Assembly: GCA_015680685.1 (NCBI GenBank)
Contig: MNCI01002879.1
Location: 168,331-232,330, forward strand
Direction: 5' to 3'
Source of the DNA: Gnetum montanum
Taxonomy: Eukaryota; Streptophyta; Gnetopsida; Gnetales; Gnetaceae
DNA length: 64,000 nucleotides
Shown: piece by piece, positions 59,096 through 64,000 of the stretch
How the letters are laid out: each line of letters starts with the position of its first letter
Position numbering within the stretch: position 1 is the first letter of the stretch
The notes under the pieces: model-generated
Database searches by the model: none
What the model was told of the DNA's origin: nothing
Seen by the model: only the letters and a program-made list of their open reading frames with translations
Translations under genes and position numbers: made by a program

Positions 59096-59360
59096 TAAGG
59101 TGTTAAATTGCCACCTACGGCCCGGTATGGCCTTAAACTGCCATCTTCCAATCCACTTACGCCCAACAAGGCGTTAGACTGCCACCTACGGCCCGGTATG
59201 GTCTTAAACTACCATCTTTCAATCCACTTACGCCTGGTAAGGCGTTAAACTGCCACCTACGGCCCGGTATGGCCTTAAACTGCCATCTTCCAATCCACTT
59301 ATGCCTGGTAAGACGTTAAACTGCCACCTACGGCCCGGTATGGCCTTAAACTGCCATCAC
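59096..59360 (+). repeat. 71-bp tandem repeat, four copies
   Basis: The marker CCACCTACGGCCCGGTATGG starts at 59111, 59182, 59253 and 59324, exactly 71 bases apart. Each unit contains two TTAAACTGCC words (GGCGTTAAACTGCC and GGCCTTAAACTGCC), so it is a dimer of the family's boundary motif. Confidence 0.92.
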
Positions 59361-59504
59361 GACTATAAACTAATACCACAGCGAGTCCTGGGATCACGAC
59401 TATAAACTAATACCACAGCGAGTCCTGGGATCATGACTATAAACTAATACCATAGCGAGTCCTGGGATCACGACTATAAACTGATACCACAGCGAGTCTT
59501 GGGA
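59357..59504 (+). repeat. 37-bp tandem repeat, four copies, abutting the 3' LTR
   Basis: GACTATAAAC starts at 59361, 59398, 59435 and 59472, exactly 37 apart. The last unit (CAGCGAGTCTTGGGA) runs into the first bases of the LTR. No purine tract like that of A and B precedes the LTR. Confidence 0.92.
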
Positions 59505-60685
59505 CACCACAAAAATTTCGAGCTTGGTACTTGTCCGACAAGAAGTAGGTCCCTGGGACCCACGAACAACCACGGCTACACTTGGTGTCGCACATTGCAA
59601 CTTTGGGTATCAAAAGGCTTAATTTTCACTAAGTGTGCAGTACCAACGTATACACCCGACATCCACAGCGTATACGCCCGACATCAATAGCGTATACGCC
59701 CAGCGTAGATGTCCAACTTACACGCTCGACATACACTTCACATGTATGCTCGGCAGGTACGGCAAATGTTTACACCCGACATGGAGTCTCCAAGACAGAA
59801 TGAAGATAGCACCGAAGAGAAAGAATTGAAGCAAGTCAGCGACCATCAGCGTATATGCCCGGCGTATACGCCCAACCATTGTCAGCATATACATCTGGCG
59901 TATATGCCCAGCGCCCACAGCATCTACGCCCAGTACATCTAACGTATACGCCCAGTGTATACGCCCAGCGTCTACGCCCACCTGATACAGTGTATACGCC
60001 CAACGTATATGCTTAGCAGATGTAATATGTTGTACACTTGTAAATCTTACGCCCTTTTGTGCCCGATCAAAGTCCACGTGTCGCCCAACCCGAGTCTAGC
60101 GTAACAACCGGTATAAAAACCCCACATTTCCACTTGTACAAGGATGGTTGGAAAAAATCCCAAAGCATACCAGAGAACATTTACGCTGTGCACCAGAGCT
60201 AAAACACCTTTTACACTGGATAGTCCTGTACACTGGGCACACAGTCTCTATGCTTCGCCTACAGTCCGAACCAGCCGAGTCATCCCTGCATCCACCAGGG
60301 CTTTTCGTCAGCCTTGTGTTCCATCACAACTGCGTTAGACCGGTGCACTGTACTTTCATTCTGTAATATCATTGTTCACAGTTTACGCTAATTTCTTACA
60401 TGTTTTTTATTTACGCTCATTTACGTTTATGCTCTGTTCGCATCTGTTATGTTTTTTACGCTCTCGTTTACATCCGTTACACCATTTACACATAACCCAG
60501 CATATAGCAACTTCGGCATACATTTGGGGAAATCCTTGTCTAATCCGCGTGTGGACCACCCAAGGTACTCTACCTTCGTGCATTCCAGCTCACCCTCAAG
60601 TGAAGGTAGGATCTTCTGTGCGTGTCCTGCGATCCCACGGTCTTTGTTTCCTTCCAGCCGGAGACCGACGATTTCAGGCAGTACA
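59500..60685 (+). repeat. 3' LTR of element C
   Basis: TGGGACACCACAAAAATTTC to GGCAGTACA, TATAAAA at 60112-60118. Followed by the right target duplication ATGAT (60686-60690). Confidence 0.9.
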
Positions 60686-62520
60686 ATGATTAGGTCGTAC
60701 AAGCTCAATGTAGTGTTTTTTTGTTTTAGAGATTGTTTGACCTAAGTGAGGGCATCCAAAAGGTCTTGGCCACCCCCTTGTTTAGTGCTTTCCTCCTCTT
60801 CTATTTATCCTAGAAGATGAACTTCCTGAGGAGGGATGACTTCGGATTTGGGTTCAGACCCTTTTTGGCAGGGCAGCACAGACAGCATGGTCATGTTGAC
60901 ATTCATCTTTGGTGACAAAGGCATAGATGCAGTGGGTGAAGACATAGGCTTGGGGGTACCTTGGGTAGTACTTCCCTTCGACGTCTCACCCTCAAAGTGA
61001 ACTTCTCGCCTTTTAGAATGAGAAGGTTGTTCAGTTGCATTGTGTGGGATGGGGGCTATCGAAATCGTTGACCCCCTAATGAAAAATGGAGCTAGAGGTT
61101 TTAATGGGTAGGACTGCGTGGCCCCACCAATAGGTGGTGCAAAGGTGGATGCCCATGGAGGGACTTTTAGGACGAATGGCTATTGCAAGCTTTGACCAGC
61201 CATTGGTGGTGCTGGTGCACTACGTTGAGGCACACAGACCACGAATGCTTGATAGGGTGGCCTAGGATCATTGTCAATGTCGATGGCATTGATGACTTAA
61301 CCGACATTCCTGGGATTGAGGGGATCTATGTAGACATACATAGATTGGTTTTCAAGGCGTACTAGGTTGCTTTCGTCTAGCACCAGTTTCCCCTGGTTGA
61401 TTAATATTTGGATGTCATCATGCAATGCCAAATAGTAATCCATGTTGTGACCACACTGTTGATGGTAGTCATAAAACCTGTCCAACCTTAAACCCTTAGG
61501 GACTGGAGGCTCATTAGGTAGGGCCAAAGAGGGGTTCCTAAGGAGCTCGTAGTAGCGTTGATGTCTCATGATTGCTTCTTTCGACATCTACTTGTGCTGA
61601 ATGTATCCCACTACCAACAGTTGCTTCAGAAGTTCTAAAGGCTTGAGAGGCAATGGAGTGTACTTTGAGTGATCTTTGGGCTCAAATTTGGGTTTGGGTT
61701 GTCCAGATGTCTTAGGTGTAAGTATAGTAGGTTGCGGCACATGGCCCTGTTTGGGCATGAGGTTAGCTATGGGTACGGCCGATTTCTTACTATTCTTGCT
61801 ACCATTGTGACTAGGTTTGGGCTTGGCCTCAATCGCCACAGTGTCCACTATGGTTGTTGGGGCCTTACCCTTTTCCTTATTTGCGAAGGTGTTTTTGTAG
61901 GTGATGTAAGCTGGGTCTTTGCTTGCCTCAACCACATCTTGTATGCTCTTAGTCTGAGCAAAAGCCTGACTAAGAGAGCGAAGAGCAAGGTAGTATAGTT
62001 TGGACTTGATGAATTCATTCACTGCACCCTTAAAGATGGCTAACAAGTGGGCCTCTACAATGGGCTCATGGATTTCGTTAAGGGTTGTGCTCTAACGCTA
62101 GATGAACTTTTGGATTGGCTCTAGAGGGTCTTGCTTCACACTCATTAGCTGATCCAGTGTGGTTTCTAGCTTCAAGTTATACTTGAAACGTGTCACAAAA
62201 TCGGTCAGAAGCTCTTCAAGAGTTGAAATGGATGAGCATGGCAGTGTGTGATACCAATCCAGGGCTTTCCTAGCTAGGGACATGGCAATGTCAAAAACTC
62301 AGTCAGAAGCTCTTCAAGAGTCAAAATGGATGAGCATGGCAGTGTGTGATACCAATCCAAGGCTTTCCCAGCTAGGGACATGGCGAAGACATGAATGATT
62401 GTGTGCAGCCATTGTTGCAATAGCAAAGATTTGAACCTAAAGGTGACAAGATGTGCATGGATCTCCCTCTTCCTCGAACCTAAAGGAAGACAGGCCAAGA
62501 TGTTGCCCACTATTGGGCTT
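60686..62520 (-). pseudogene. Gag, 5' part, element B
   Basis: Minus strand from about 62480: HLVTFRFKSLLLQQW, KALDWYHTLPCSSISTLEEL, FVTRFKYNLKLETTLDQLM, LAIFKGAVNEFIKSKLYYLA, a Lys-rich linker, YDYHQQCGHNMDYYLALHDD (zinc-finger-like, last Cys changed to Tyr), a linker with AFVVCVP and PFVLKVP motifs, then VKQSLKQKNTTLSLYDLI, cut by element C at 60690. A stretch of about 88 bases is duplicated (62203-62290 and 62301-62388), repeating LAGKALDWYHTLPCSS. Confidence 0.85.
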
Positions 62521-62529
62521 CATGCAAAT

Positions 62530-64000
62530 TAGGGGCCATCATGTTGTGGCATCCTTATGACAAACAATGGTTTAGGAGTTGTTGCGAGGCCAACTTATTG
62601 TGGCACCTTGATGACAAAAGTTTCCTTAGTGATTATTGTTGTTGCATCATGCTAGTTTAACATCTTAGCATATAGTTGGTGTGGGACCTTAACCACAAAG
62701 GGTGTTGTGGGTGCCTGAGGTGGTACTTTGATAATAAATTGGGGCCTCTTGCTTATGGAGGCTAAGGGAATCCTTACCTTGATAGGAGGCACACAAATCA
62801 TAAATGGTTGTTGTGTAGGTTTAGACTTGCTACCTATGCTGATGGATTTTATGATGTAGGAGGTGTCATTTGCTTTGGATTAGCTCACTACAAAGCACAA
62901 TAGTTGTCCATACGATGATCAAACAACTGGTGGTAATGATAGTATTGGTTCAGCTTAAAGTGTTGTGATACTAGGGGCTCGTTTGGTACTACTAAGGTGG
63001 GGTTCCTTAGTAGTTTGTAGTACCTATCATGTTTTTAATGAGCAATCTTTAATATGTGTTTGTAATGGATTCACCTAGCTTTTAGGAGTTGCTCTAGAAG
63101 TTCAAAGGATTCCATTAGTAGCAGTGTATACTTTGAGTGATCCTTACACTTAAAGTTGGGCCTTGGGGCAACCCCTGTGAATGTAGGTGAGTTGGCACCA
63201 AAGTTGGTGGCTTTGTGAGATGGCACCTTGGGTTGCTTAGAGATTGGACCCTAGTTGGCTGCTTTTGTACTTATGGCCACTACTTCCACTATTAAATTTT
63301 TCTTACATGCATGTTGGTTTCTGTAGGCCATATAGGCTAGGTCATTATTGGCTTGGGCTACCTATTCTATGCCTTTCATTTGGGCAAAGGCTTGGCTAAG
63401 AGACTTCAAGGCCAAGTAATATAATTTGAACTTTATGAATTCATTCACTACATCCTTGAAGATGGCTAGTAGGTGCATCTTTGATAGGGGTTCACACATT
63501 TCACTCAATGTGGTGTTCCAGCATTGGAGGAATTTAGGCACAAGCTCTAAGGGCCCTTGCTTGACCTACATGAGTTGGTCTAGGGTTGCTTCAAGATTTA
63601 GGTTATACCTGAAGCATGTCACAAACTGGGTTATCAGCTCCTCCAAAGAAGAGATTGACACCTTGTGTAGCATGTAATACCCATCTAAGGCCTTGCCAAT
63701 GAGTGACATGGGGAACACATGCATGATGGCATGTGGCCAAGCTTGAAGGAGTAGGCACTTAGATCAAAATGTGGTCAAGTGTGCGTTGGGGTTCCCTTTA
63801 CCATTACACTTGATGATTTGAGGTAGCTAGACCCTTGTTGGAAGAGTCAAGGATGGGACTGTACGACTTATGGAATCATCTCGGTAGAAGTCCACCATCT
63901 TGACAATTTCAAAGGAGGTAAATTTATGTTGGATGATTTCCTCCATCAAACTTTGGATCAAGTGGAATGCTTGATCCAAGCTTGGGGATGTGCCAACCAG
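62530..64000 (-). pseudogene. Tat-like gag fragment of another minus-strand element
   Basis: Minus strand from the window edge: VDFYRDDSIS-like start near 63890, MSLIGKALDGYYMLH, LEELITQFVTCFRYNL, LLAIFKDVVNEFIKFKLYYL, SKYTLLLMESFELLEQLL, a zinc-finger-like region with Cys lost, and a linker with FVIKVP and PFVIRMP-type motifs. It meets the gag of element B near 62520 without LTR or protease between, so part of both elements was lost. Confidence 0.75.

Larger units (their letters stand above)
47989..60685 (+). mobile_element. Element C: 12.7 kb polymerase-less Tat-like retrotransposon with antisense gene
   Basis: Bounded by LTRs 47989-49174 and 59500-60685, each 1186 bp, TG...CA, with a perfect 5-bp duplication ATGAT. 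Contents on +: primer site, leader, gag, protease (to 53855), then an antisense eight-exon gene (58620 to 54404), tandem repeats, 3' LTR. There is no RT, RNase H or integrase anywhere between the LTRs. It inserted into element B. LTR similarity and its more open reading frames suggest it is the youngest element in the window. To move it would have needed the polymerase of a relative such as A or B. Confidence 0.9.
35169..62520 (-). mobile_element. Tat-like element B, interrupted by element C, with antisense gene
   Basis: Order on the minus strand: gag (62500 down to 60691), insertion of element C, rest of gag-protease (47988 to 47146), antisense gene on + (42581-46586), RT-RH-aRH-IN (41704 to 38230), 37-bp array, 3' non-coding region, PPT (36785-36798), 3' LTR (36784 to 35169). 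The target duplication of C splits the codons of LSLYDLIMTS. No 5' LTR is found: the gag N-terminus meets another gag fragment near 62520. Confidence 0.82.

Noticed and set aside
59096-59504. Regular direct repeats suggestive of a CRISPR array
   Set aside because: Units are contiguous tandem repeats without unique spacers, in an LTR retrotransposon of a plant.

Overview
The window looks like nuclear DNA of a land plant with a repeat-rich genome. No host gene, tRNA or rRNA was recognised. Almost all of it can be explained by nested LTR retrotransposons of two Ty3/gypsy lineages that are established as land-plant lineages: Athila (primer site resembling the tRNA-Asp-type site; single RNase H) and Tat/Ogre-like (two RNase H domains). 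Species cannot be told. Nearly every coding region is decayed, so most calls are pseudogenes read through stops.

Layout. (1) 1-15315: an old Athila-like element whose pol (1-2078, resuming 9447-9715) is split by a 7.4 kb Athila relative (2079-9446) that keeps LTRs, gag and protease but has no RT/RNase H/integrase. The outer element then carries a 2.8 kb extra sense ORF (11749-14550) and a 3' LTR (from 14792) broken by another Athila 5' end (15316-16657). (2) 16658-18833: a minus-strand Tat LTR full of tandem repeats. (3) 18834-34414: Tat element A (+), 5' truncated: gag, protease, a gene in ANTISENSE (26408 to 21840), then RT-RH-aRH-IN, a 36-37 bp repeat array, PPT and LTR. (4) 34415-35168: fragment of another minus-strand Tat element. 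(5) 35169-62520: Tat element B (-), same order as A, with its own antisense gene (42581-46586, +), split inside gag-protease by (6) element C, 47989-60685, 12.7 kb, two LTRs of 1186 bp each, a perfect 5-bp target duplication, gag-protease and an eight-exon antisense gene but no polymerase. (7) 62530-64000: another minus-strand gag.

Most interesting: a Tat-like family that carries, between protease and reverse transcriptase, a spliced multi-exon gene on the opposite strand with its own conserved promoter. Three copies are seen here. In the polymerase-less element C that gene and gag-protease are what remain. Its product has a central region in the style of plant transposon/mobile-domain proteins plus a coiled coil and an acidic tail. 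The 3' ORF of the Athila element looks similar in style. In addition, every LTR family here has its own short palindrome repeated many times in U3, and in the Tat families the same words are scattered through the leader and the antisense-gene introns. One hypothesis is that element-encoded proteins bind element-specific motif arrays, as VANC proteins of VANDAL transposons do.

Reading limits: all alignments were done by eye; boundaries without an LTR end or splice site are approximate.
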